Shown here: positions 8,150-15,727 of the stretch, one piece after another
Position numbering within the stretch: position 1 is the first letter of the stretch
Layout of the letters: the number at the start of each line of letters is the position of its first letter
From: JAEUKA01 sp035328405
GTDB taxonomy: Bacteria; Myxococcota_A; Polyangia; Palsa-1104; JAEUJZ01
DNA length: 64,000 bases
Assembly: GCA_035328405.1 (NCBI GenBank)
Contig: DAOLIT010000016.1
Location: forward strand, 16,600-80,599
Direction: 5' to 3'
Notes under the pieces: generated by a model
Databases searched by the model: none
The model's input: only the letters and a program-made list of their open reading frames with translations
What the model was told of the DNA's origin: nothing
Program-made: the position numbers and the translations under genes

Positions 8150-10354
8150 ATGTCTGCTTCGCATTCCACCGAAGATTCCGCTCCCTCCGAACCGCCCTCT
8201 CAAACAAGCGTCGAATCGGTATCGATCCCGACCCCTGAGCCCAGTTCCGTTCCGCCCCTGGCCAGCCGACGCTCGCGGTCAATGCCCGCTTTCTTGGTTC
8301 CTCTTGTGGAAAAAACATGGGGGCGCTTGGGTCTGTGTGCGCTGTCGGGAACGCTTTTGTTCTTGGCTTGTGCTGATTTCGACATTTGGCCACTTGCGTG
8401 GATTGGGATGATTCCACTGTTTTTGGTTTTGCTGGATTCAGATGGACAACCCCGCACAAAACACGCCTTTTTATATGGCATGTTTACAGGGCTCTTTGCA
8501 AACGGTGGTGGTTTTTATTGGATCGTCGGTCTTTTGCAGCGTTTTGGCGGTCTACCATTCGTTGCTGCATTTCCACTATTTTTGCTATTGATTGGATATC
8601 AAGCTATTACATTTGGTTTGTTTGCAACACTGATTTGCAGATTGCGCATGCACATCGGCATCAAAATCACATGGCTCGCGCCTCTCGTATGGGTTTCATG
8701 TGAGTTATGTGTCCCTTATGTATTTCCATGGTATTTGTCTATTACACAAGCCTGGGTTCCGACCGTGATCCAAATCGCTGATATCACCGGCCCGCTTGGT
8801 GTGAGTTTTCTGTTGGTTCTGTCAAACGGAGCACTCTTCGATGTGCTTCACGCACTTTTGAGAGCCAAACCCGGACGCAGGATGCGTGCCTTTTTCGGTG
8901 CTCCAGCGTTTGCTGCGATCACGATCTTGATTTGTCTGGCGTACGGAAAGGTTCGCATTCAGCAGGTCGATGCGGCTCGCGCACAAGCCGAAAAAATCCG
9001 TGTCGGTGTCGTCCAGGCGAACGTCGGAATTCGCGAGAAATTCGTGCCAGGTTTGCGAGAAAAACAACACGCACTGCATCTGTCGCTCAGCCAAGATTTG
9101 GCGAGCCGTGGTGCCGAGCTTTTGGTTTGGCCGGAATCATCCTATCCATATTACTTTTTGCGCCCAGTAAAAGGCGACTATTCCGAAAATGATGTTCGGA
9201 AAGTGCAGCGCGGTTTTTCGACGCCTATCTTGTTTGGTTCGCTTACGGCAGAACCAAGCAAAAATGGGGAACCTGCTGTGTACAATACAGCGATATTGTT
9301 TGACAAAAATGGAAAACCTAGCGGTACATTCGATAAGAATTTCTTATTGATTTTTGGTGAGTACTTGCCGTTTGCACAACAACTTGATTTCCTGCGTAAA
9401 ATGATACCAGCGATTTCAAATTTTTCACGAGGAACTGAAACCACAACTTTCCCTATCGATATACGAGGAAAACAGTATTCCATTGGCCCAATGATTTGCT
9501 ATGAAGACATTATTCCGGCTTTTGGACGAAGACTTTTTGCACACCAAAATCCGCCCAATCTAATGGTGAATATCACCAACGATGCGTGGTTTGGCGCAAC
9601 GTCTGAACCATATGAACATTTGGCTCTTTCCGTGTATCGCGCTGTAGAGCATCGCGTGGAACTTGTGCGAGCCGTGAACACAGGTGTTTCGGCGTTTGTG
9701 GATGCAGCGGGGCGGATCTATCAAAAAGGCCCGTCTGTCGATCCGCAGCTTCAACCAGATGCTTTGCCGCTCACGCTGCTCGACGATATGGCGCTGCTTC
9801 CGCCTGGAGGCTATTACCAGCGCCTCGGCGAAACTTTCGGTTTGTCCTGCCTCGTGATCGTGCTTTCTCTCCTTGCGCTTGCTCGGCAGCGGGGTGGAAT
9901 GCCGCTGCGTTTCGGCCTTATTTTGAGCGGTTCATTTGTGCTGCACGCAATTGTGTTGTTCGTCGGAACTGTCTTGCCGATCGGAGCGCAATCGCTGTTT
10001 TCCGTCTTGCTCCATCGAGGCGAACAACTGCTCAGCGAATCAGCAACATTTTCAGCAAGTTGGCAGCTATTGCTGTTGCTCTCCGTCGGGGCAGCAGGAC
10101 TCGGTGCGTATGCAGGACAACTGCGCACGAAACGGCCACCCATTCTGGAATTGGGCTTTGCTATCTGTCTGACGACGGTGGTTCCGGTAGTAGTTCTGGG
10201 CCGGATGGAGGGAAACACAGGCGCGGTTGTCATCGTGTCGGGTGTGGCTTTTCTGTCCGCGCTCTTGGCGTTGAAACTGGCCGCAAAGTGGCCTCGACGA
10301 GCGTCAGCCGCTGCGACGAAAAAGACCCCAGCCTCACCCCCCAGCGAGATCTAA
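8150..10354 (+). CDS. lnt: Apolipoprotein N-acyltransferase Lnt, enlarged
   Basis: Lnt adds the third acyl chain to the N-terminal Cys of lipoproteins in the inner membrane. Numbering from the ATG at 8150 (734 residues), the nitrilase-like domain holds the catalytic triad: Glu329 in WPESSYPYY, Lys396 in DKNFLLIFGEYLPF and Cys450 in MICYEDIIP. N-terminal transmembrane segments (about 60-265) are as in the family. Two additions are unusual: a Ser/Pro-rich cytoplasmic leader of about 45 residues, and a C-terminal region of about 170 residues with several extra membrane segments; E. coli Lnt has 512 residues. There is no clear ribosome binding site. An alternative ATG lies at 8138. The DNA between about 8440 and 9600 is visibly AT-richer than the ends of the gene. 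Confidence 0.92.
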   Translation: MSASHSTEDSAPSEPPSQTSVESVSIPTPEPSSVPPLASRRSRSMPAFLVPLVEKTWGRLGLCALSGTLLFLACADFDIWPLAWIGMIPLFLVLLDSDGQPRTKHAFLYGMFTGLFANGGGFYWIVGLLQRFGGLPFVAAFPLFLLLIGYQAITFGLFATLICRLRMHIGIKITWLAPLVWVSCELCVPYVFPWYLSITQAWVPTVIQIADITGPLGVSFLLVLSNGALFDVLHALLRAKPGRRMRAFFGAPAFAAITILICLAYGKVRIQQVDAARAQAEKIRVGVVQANVGIREKFVPGLREKQHALHLSLSQDLASRGAELLVWPESSYPYYFLRPVKGDYSENDVRKVQRGFSTPILFGSLTAEPSKNGEPAVYNTAILFDKNGKPSGTFDKNFLLIFGEYLPFAQQLDFLRKMIPAISNFSRGTETTTFPIDIRGKQYSIGPMICYEDIIPAFGRRLFAHQNPPNLMVNITNDAWFGATSEPYEHLALSVYRAVEHRVELVRAVNTGVSAFVDAAGRIYQKGPSVDPQLQPDALPLTLLDDMALLPPGGYYQRLGETFGLSCLVIVLSLLALARQRGGMPLRFGLILSGSFVLHAIVLFVGTVLPIGAQSLFSVLLHRGEQLLSESATFSASWQLLLLLSVGAAGLGAYAGQLRTKRPPILELGFAICLTTVVPVVVLGRMEGNTGAVVIVSGVAFLSALLALKLAAKWPRRASAAATKKTPASPPSEI

Positions 10355-10408
10355 GTTCCCATCCAGAAGCGAAATGAGGATGGGGGACGGCGTAGGCGGG
10401 CGAGCAGA

Positions 10409-10424
10409 ACAGCCTTGGGGCTGT
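10409..10424 (+). other. Short perfect inverted repeat after lnt
   Basis: ACAGCC-TTGG-GGCTGT forms a 6-base-pair stem with a 4-base loop in the 170-base gap between lnt and the next gene. No T-run follows, so it is not a classical intrinsic terminator; it could be a weak terminator or chance. The rest of the gap shows no gene. Confidence 0.3.
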
Positions 10425-10524
10425 GAGCACGACCGACACCGCCGCGCCCACCGCAGTCCTTTCTGGAGGGGAACGAACAATATCGATTGCCGCAGGGTAA
10501 GTCGGTTGGGGGATACTGGTGGCC

Positions 10525-12066
10525 ATGGGTAGGGCCAGAAACCGTCAGCACACATTCCCGCCAAGCCAACGTTCCGAGGCTCACGGACAAGGGGCAGCCG
10601 AGCCGCAAGAAAAAGCCGACAGTCCCGTCGCAGAGAAAGCCCCCACTCCGGTCGTTCCCTCGGCCAATCCAGCTCAGCCTTCTGCGCAAACGACAACGGC
10701 ACAAAACGGAACCCCGGCGAAACCGCGTGGCGTCATCGGTCGATTTGTTTCCGAAAATACGAACGTCGTTTCGAGTTTCGTCATCGGCATCGCGGGCTTG
10801 TCTGTGACGGCGATCTATCAATGCAATCAAGGTGAACTTCAGCGACGGCAAGCGGAAGCGCAGATGAAAATCGCTCGGCAACAAGCGGACAACAGTTGGC
10901 GCATCGAGCGAGCCAAGATTCTGTCGGAAAACCTGAAGACGCTGACCGCAAGGGGCGGCGATACCGTCGAGCAGCGTTACGGAGTTCTGCTCTCACTTTT
11001 GCGCGGGAGCATTTTGGAACCGGACGTGGCGGTCTCGTACGCGCTGGAACTGGGTCGAGACAACCCGGACTATATGCGCAGTGTGCTTGCGAACATCGAC
11101 CGGCGCGACGAGCAGCACTACCAGCGGCTTCTGACGGCGTATTACCCAACTTGTGAGCAAAAGTACGGCATTTCCGCACCAAATGTTTCGCAGTGCAACC
11201 CCGACAAATGGGCCGAGCGGTCGTCGGCACTCGCGTCCACTTTTTTTGATGTGTTGGAGGATCAAAACCCGCTCGACGGACCCAATTCTCCAATGTGTTT
11301 GCTCAAAGACGAACGGCAAGTTCAAACCGCGTTTCTATCGCTGGTTGGGCTCTTTGGACCTTTTTTGCAGGACCTCTACGAACGTCGAATGTGGGCGCAG
11401 ATTGAGAAGTTTTGCGCAAATAGCCAGGGCGCAAAGTTGGTTGGAACGCTCGCCTTGGCAATTTCAAATAACGATAGCGGGACCGAAACGGAAGCCGACA
11501 AGGCGTTTGCGCATCGATTGGAAAGCCAAGTCCAAAGTTACGTCGATGGCTCAGGTTGCGAAACGGAATGTCGAGTGAAAGTCTTTGCTTTCTTGCTGAC
11601 CAATTTGTCCAAGAGCCATGGAATGTTCGAGAGAGTTTTGCGCGCCGAGCTTGAAAAACCTCGCGCAAAAATCGAACCGTTGCTCGTGCGTTTGGCGACG
11701 CGGCTCCAATTTTGCCAATTTGATCCGGGCGATGCGGAAACCATTCGCGACGACATCCTCGTGCCGACGCTCGACCGTGAAATTCAGGCACCGAAACCGG
11801 ACAACGGAAAGACGGAGATGTTTGTCGCCATGTTGGCCGAGCTGCCCGAGCCGTCGTCTCCCAAACCAGCTTGGAAGAAGTTTTTGGAACGGCTCGACAA
11901 GGCTTCGCAGGGCCGGCTCGGCAAACTGCTTTTGGAAAAGCGAACCGAGGTCCAAAAACAGCGGAAACTCCTTTTGGGTCCGCCCAAACCTGGCCAGATT
12001 GCCAAAAAGCGACCGAATTTCTGTCTGGCCGCAGACGAAGACGCTGCCGGAGACGAGGAAGAATAG
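10525..12066 (+). CDS. Hypothetical single-pass membrane protein
   Basis: A 513-residue protein I do not recognise. The first ~70 residues are Pro/Ala/Gln-rich and look disordered. One transmembrane helix follows (VVSSFVIGIAGLSVTAIYQC, about residues 82-101), then a charged helical stretch (GELQRRQAEAQMKIARQQAD) that may be a coiled coil. The remaining ~380 residues look alpha-helical and soluble, with several Cys (YYPTCEQ, VSQCNPD, GSGCETECR) and a final acidic tail. The ATG at 10525 has GGGGGA 11 bases upstream; a GTG at 10519 is also in frame. The topology of the large domain is uncertain. It lies in the plus-strand run between lnt and the DUF898 gene, separated from both by over 90 bases. 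Confidence 0.75.
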   Translation: MGRARNRQHTFPPSQRSEAHGQGAAEPQEKADSPVAEKAPTPVVPSANPAQPSAQTTTAQNGTPAKPRGVIGRFVSENTNVVSSFVIGIAGLSVTAIYQCNQGELQRRQAEAQMKIARQQADNSWRIERAKILSENLKTLTARGGDTVEQRYGVLLSLLRGSILEPDVAVSYALELGRDNPDYMRSVLANIDRRDEQHYQRLLTAYYPTCEQKYGISAPNVSQCNPDKWAERSSALASTFFDVLEDQNPLDGPNSPMCLLKDERQVQTAFLSLVGLFGPFLQDLYERRMWAQIEKFCANSQGAKLVGTLALAISNNDSGTETEADKAFAHRLESQVQSYVDGSGCETECRVKVFAFLLTNLSKSHGMFERVLRAELEKPRAKIEPLLVRLATRLQFCQFDPGDAETIRDDILVPTLDREIQAPKPDNGKTEMFVAMLAELPEPSSPKPAWKKFLERLDKASQGRLGKLLLEKRTEVQKQRKLLLGPPKPGQIAKKRPNFCLAADEDAAGDEEE

Positions 12067-12166
12067 CTTTCACAAAAGGCGCTAGGTCCGAAACGGGTTT
12101 TGGCAGGATACTGTTGCAACTCAATCACAGCTTGGCTGTGTCAACACGACATTTCAGGAGGATTTC

Positions 12167-13063
12167 ATGCAGACGGAAAACGGATTGCCTCAGGATATCA
12201 AAGCTCAGCTTGCACCCGGCGCAGGAGGCTCGCCGCAAGCCACAGTTTCCGATCGGGTGCGCTTCGAGTACACCGGCACCGCGACAGAAATCATCGGGAA
12301 GGGCATTTTGGCCATCTTGCTCACCATGGTCACGTTCGGCTTCGCCTTCCCGTGGGTCATCGTCGGGATTCAACGCTACGTCTACTCCCGCATCCGCATC
12401 CACACGAGCGCCGGTCCGCTGACCCCCGAATTTACCGGCACGGGTTTTCTTTGTTTCGTGCAGGTCTTGCTGTCGTACTTCCTGGTCGGACTCACGTTTG
12501 GCATCTACATGCCTTGGTACGTCGCGAACGTGATTCGCTTCGTCACGAACAACAGCCATGCGGTTGGCCCCGATGGAACGCGCTACCGACTGGACTACAC
12601 CGGCACGGGTGGTGAACTGTTCGTTCCCATTCTGGTGAACATGCTTCTTACGTGCGTTACGTTTGGAATTTACACGCCGTGGATGGTCTGCGATTTGCAG
12701 AAGCGGGTTATGGCGAAAACGCGCATCCTGAAATCCGAACAAGAAATCGGCAAATTCGACTTCGTTGGAACGGGCGGGGGTCTCATCGGGGAGTTCTTGA
12801 TCGGCATGGTCCTGACCATGTTCACCTTCGGAATCTACAACTCGTGGTTCCAGTGCAACATGGAAAGGTTCTTCCGACGCAACACCGGCATTTACGTGGG
12901 CTCTCGTCGGTATCGTGGGGACTTTTCGGGCAAGGGTTTTGACTTGTTCGTGATTGCATTGCAGGGGCTTCTTATCCCGCTCACGTTCGGAATTTACGCC
13001 TTCTGGGTGTTTACCAAGCAGAACCGGTTCTTCATCGAAAACGTCTCGTTCCAGGCTGAGTAG
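12167..13063 (+). CDS. DUF898 (YjgN-like) multi-pass membrane protein
   Basis: A 298-residue inner-membrane protein of the DUF898/YjgN family. After about 30 polar residues it consists of four copies of one module: a beta-like FxYTGTG or FVGTGG segment, then a hydrophobic helix ending in TFGFAFPW, TFGIYMPW, TFGIYTPW or TFGIYNSW, plus a final TFGIYAFW. Such tandem modules define the family, whose biochemical role is not established. The start follows an excellent ribosome binding site, CAGGAGGATTTC. It is flanked by 100- and 190-base gaps, so it is probably transcribed alone. A long open frame on the opposite strand is a shadow. Confidence 0.88.
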   Translation: MQTENGLPQDIKAQLAPGAGGSPQATVSDRVRFEYTGTATEIIGKGILAILLTMVTFGFAFPWVIVGIQRYVYSRIRIHTSAGPLTPEFTGTGFLCFVQVLLSYFLVGLTFGIYMPWYVANVIRFVTNNSHAVGPDGTRYRLDYTGTGGELFVPILVNMLLTCVTFGIYTPWMVCDLQKRVMAKTRILKSEQEIGKFDFVGTGGGLIGEFLIGMVLTMFTFGIYNSWFQCNMERFFRRNTGIYVGSRRYRGDFSGKGFDLFVIALQGLLIPLTFGIYAFWVFTKQNRFFIENVSFQAE

Positions 13064-13155
13064 CACCGGTTTCTTCGTTTTCACTCGCTGTTTCAGCCTT
13101 TCACTTCTCTCTCCAAACCGACTTGTCAATGCCTTCTTGCAAAGGCGCGGATTGA

Positions 13156-13167
13156 CTTGCATGCAAG
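13156..13167 (+). promoter_or_regulatory. 12-base palindrome upstream of rpoN
   Basis: CTTGCATGCAAG is a perfect inverted repeat in the 190-base gap between the DUF898 gene and rpoN. It overlaps a TTGACT hexamer at 13152-13157 that could be a -35 element, though no good -10 lies at the right distance. It may be an operator; this rests on symmetry alone. Confidence 0.25.
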
Positions 13168-13253
13168 ATGCGTACCGAACACAAAAAAACGTGCTGGTAT
13201 CGTCGGGTTTCTCCATGTAGGCTGACCCAAGAAAGTCGGAGGTCAAACATCCC

Positions 13254-14744
13254 ATGTCCATGAAGGTGGAACTGAACATTCGGCAGCAATTGTCGATGGT
13301 GATGACTCCGCAACTGCAAATGGCGATCAAGCTGTTGCAGATGGCGCGAGCCGAGGTGATCGAACAGATCCAAGAAGAGCTAAAAGAGAATCCTCTCCTG
13401 GAAAACGGCGACGACACCGAAACCGAGCATCAGCGCGACGAGCCTGCCGATCCCATCGAAACGATTGGTGAAACCGAAGAGCCCATAACACCACCGACGG
13501 CCAAGGAACAAATCGACGCAGAAAAGGAAGTGCCCGTCGATACACAACCGGCGTCTGACGTGGACTGGACGACCTACCTCGAGAACTCTGCGACCGCCCC
13601 CAGTTTGCCTGCGACGGAACGGCCCGATAGCGATGACCTCCCATCGGCGGCACAAACGCTGCGCAACAACGAAACGCTCGAAACCCATTTGCTCGAGCAA
13701 CTTCGCATGGCGCGCCTATGCAAAGAGGAGGAAGCGTGCGCTGTGTTCATCATCGGAAACCTAGACGCAGACGGCTATTTCAAGGACCCGCCGATCCGGG
13801 AAGTGGCCGAAGAATGCGAAACGTCCGTCGAGGTAGCCGAAGCGGCTCTAAACCGTGTGCAACGCTTCGATCCTTGCGGCTGCGGAGCGCGGACCTTGAG
13901 TGAATGTCTGCTCGTGCAAGCCGAAGTGCTCGGAATCGACGATGATTTGATGGTCCAGGTGCTCACGGAACACCTCACCGACGTAGAAAAGCGGAATTGG
14001 GACCGGTTAGCGAAAAAGCTCAAGGTTGATTTGGAAGAAATCCACCTGCTCGCGAAAGAGATCCAGAAGCTCGATCCACGTCCGGGGCGCGAGTATTCCT
14101 CTGAACCACCGCAGTACATCACGCCGGATGTCTACATCAACAAGGTTGGTGACAAGTATTTCGTGACGGTCAATGACGATGGCCTGCCCAAACTCCGCAT
14201 CAGTCGCTACTACCTGGAACGGATGAAAGACAAGACCAACAAAGCCGCGCGAGATTACGTCCAAGACCGCCTGCGCTCGGCCAGGTGGCTTCTCGACAGC
14301 ATCGAGCAGCGGCAGCGAACCATCAAGCGCGTCGCCGAGTCCATCCTCAAGTTTCAGCGCGACTATTTTGAAAAGGGCGCTGGCTTTTTGAAGCCGCTCA
14401 TTTTGCGCGACGTGGCCAACGACATCGGCATGCACGAATCCACCATCAGCCGAGCGACGGCGAACAAATACCTACACTCGCCGCAGGGTCTCGTGGAACT
14501 CAAGTACTTCTTCAACACTGGCATCAACCGCGAAGGCGGCCAAGAAGACATCGCGTCGCAAGCAGTGAAAGGTTTTATCAAGCAAGTCATCGGTTCCGAA
14601 AATCCCAAAAAGCCGTTCTCGGACCAGAAAATCGTCGAGATTTTGAAACAAAAGCACGGGATTGAAATCGCCCGCCGCACCGTCGCCAAATACCGCGAAC
14701 AGCTCGGCATTCTCGAATCCACCAAACGAAAAAGTTCTTTTTAG
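13254..14744 (+). CDS. rpoN: RNA polymerase sigma-54 factor RpoN
   Basis: Sigma-54 directs core RNA polymerase to -24/-12 promoters and needs an AAA+ activator to open them. The 496-residue protein has the complete family layout: the Gln/Leu-rich region I (RQQLSMVMTPQLQMAIKLLQM region, residues 8-28), an acidic region II (about 45-110), the core-binding domain, and a C-terminal DNA-binding domain ending with the RpoN box ARRTVAKYREQLGI (about 473-486). GGAGG lies 11 bases before the ATG at 13254; a second ATG at 13260 is possible. The gene stands without the lptB or hpf neighbours seen in proteobacteria. A probable sigma-54 activator is encoded at 35852-37309. Confidence 0.97.
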   Translation: MSMKVELNIRQQLSMVMTPQLQMAIKLLQMARAEVIEQIQEELKENPLLENGDDTETEHQRDEPADPIETIGETEEPITPPTAKEQIDAEKEVPVDTQPASDVDWTTYLENSATAPSLPATERPDSDDLPSAAQTLRNNETLETHLLEQLRMARLCKEEEACAVFIIGNLDADGYFKDPPIREVAEECETSVEVAEAALNRVQRFDPCGCGARTLSECLLVQAEVLGIDDDLMVQVLTEHLTDVEKRNWDRLAKKLKVDLEEIHLLAKEIQKLDPRPGREYSSEPPQYITPDVYINKVGDKYFVTVNDDGLPKLRISRYYLERMKDKTNKAARDYVQDRLRSARWLLDSIEQRQRTIKRVAESILKFQRDYFEKGAGFLKPLILRDVANDIGMHESTISRATANKYLHSPQGLVELKYFFNTGINREGGQEDIASQAVKGFIKQVIGSENPKKPFSDQKIVEILKQKHGIEIARRTVAKYREQLGILESTKRKSSF

Positions 14745-14787
14745 TCTTCGTTGGCAACCGGTCGTCGCGTTTTTGAAACAGCGAACG

Positions 14788-15579
14788 TCACCCGAACGGA
14801 AGCACGCTGACTTTGCTGCCTCGATTGGCGAGCAAGAGCACTCTGCCTTCTGGCACGACAGAAAACCCCTCACAGGCAGCGACATTCTCCGTTTCACCAA
14901 CCACAAGCGTGGAAGGCCCAACTGCGCCTGCGTCCGGCGCATTCTGTTTGTAGCAAAGGCTCGCTCGCCCGACCGACGCCAACACCACGCTATCGCCATG
15001 ACTCACCGCAGCCAAAATGCCGGCAGCCTGCTCGACAGGCGAAGCGTGTCGCAGCGTTTTGCAAAGGGACGCGACCACAACTTCGGCAGGCAGTTCCACA
15101 AGGGATAGGTATGCCGGGTCAGCGTCGTGAAGCCGACTGAGGAAGTGATGAAAAAACAGTTCCACTTCGCTGCGCCCGCGCAAGTTGCTTCGAACCGAAA
15201 GCGGCAAATCTGCCGTGTGTTGCACAATCGACGAATTCGAATGGAGCTGGCCCGCAACCGCGCACAGAAAAGACCCAAACCGAAACACGCCCTGCAACAC
15301 CGCAGGCCCGCCCGTCACGGACATCAGGTGGTCGGTTCGCAACGAAAACAACGCTCGGTGCGCAGAGACTTCATCGGTTTTTCCACGTTGGATGAGAGGC
15401 TCTCCATCGATAAAAAAGCCCAAGTCATGCGACACCGGTTTGCCTGTTTTGGTCGGCATTTCTTCACCCTGGGGCGCTGCGTCGAACAGGGCTGCATCGG
15501 GAAACAGGCTTGCAAACTGCGAAAGCAAACCACGCACACGCAAAGGCTCGCTACCACGGAGGACAAGGAGTCGGGACAT
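14788..15579 (-). CDS. Class II glutamine amidotransferase-like protein lacking the nucleophilic Cys
   Basis: The 263-residue protein resembles YafJ-type class II amidotransferases: an N-terminal MxRLL start, an AVAGQLHSNSSI segment where active enzymes have AHNGxI, then GRSEVELFFHHFLSRL matching the family's GxTDSExLFHLLLS helix, and near the end LVVGETENV followed by VVPEGRVLLLANRG, matching the SEPL...VPPG close of the fold. In active enzymes residue 2 is the catalytic Cys (MCRLL); here it is Ser (MSRLL). Glutaminase activity is therefore doubtful, and a binding or regulatory role is an inference. AGGAG lies 6 bases before the ATG. It is convergent with rpoN and divergent from the cytochrome c-FTR1 gene, 148 bases away. 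Confidence 0.65.
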   Translation of the reverse strand: MSRLLVLRGSEPLRVRGLLSQFASLFPDAALFDAAPQGEEMPTKTGKPVSHDLGFFIDGEPLIQRGKTDEVSAHRALFSLRTDHLMSVTGGPAVLQGVFRFGSFLCAVAGQLHSNSSIVQHTADLPLSVRSNLRGRSEVELFFHHFLSRLHDADPAYLSLVELPAEVVVASLCKTLRHASPVEQAAGILAAVSHGDSVVLASVGRASLCYKQNAPDAGAVGPSTLVVGETENVAACEGFSVVPEGRVLLLANRGSKVSVLPFG

Positions 15580-15727
15580 CGACCTCTCCTATTCGTCCTT
15601 CACGATACGGCAGCCCCGACTGCTTGGACAAGACTGGTCTTTTTGCGATGCGTCCTTCCGACAAGCGCCCAAGCTGCCCGATGAACCGCTTGACAGCACA
15701 CACACTGCGGCAGAAACATGCAAGTAG

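Noticed and set aside
12125..13417. 430-residue minus-strand open frame
   Set aside because: Antisense to the DUF898 gene and the start of rpoN; no motifs.
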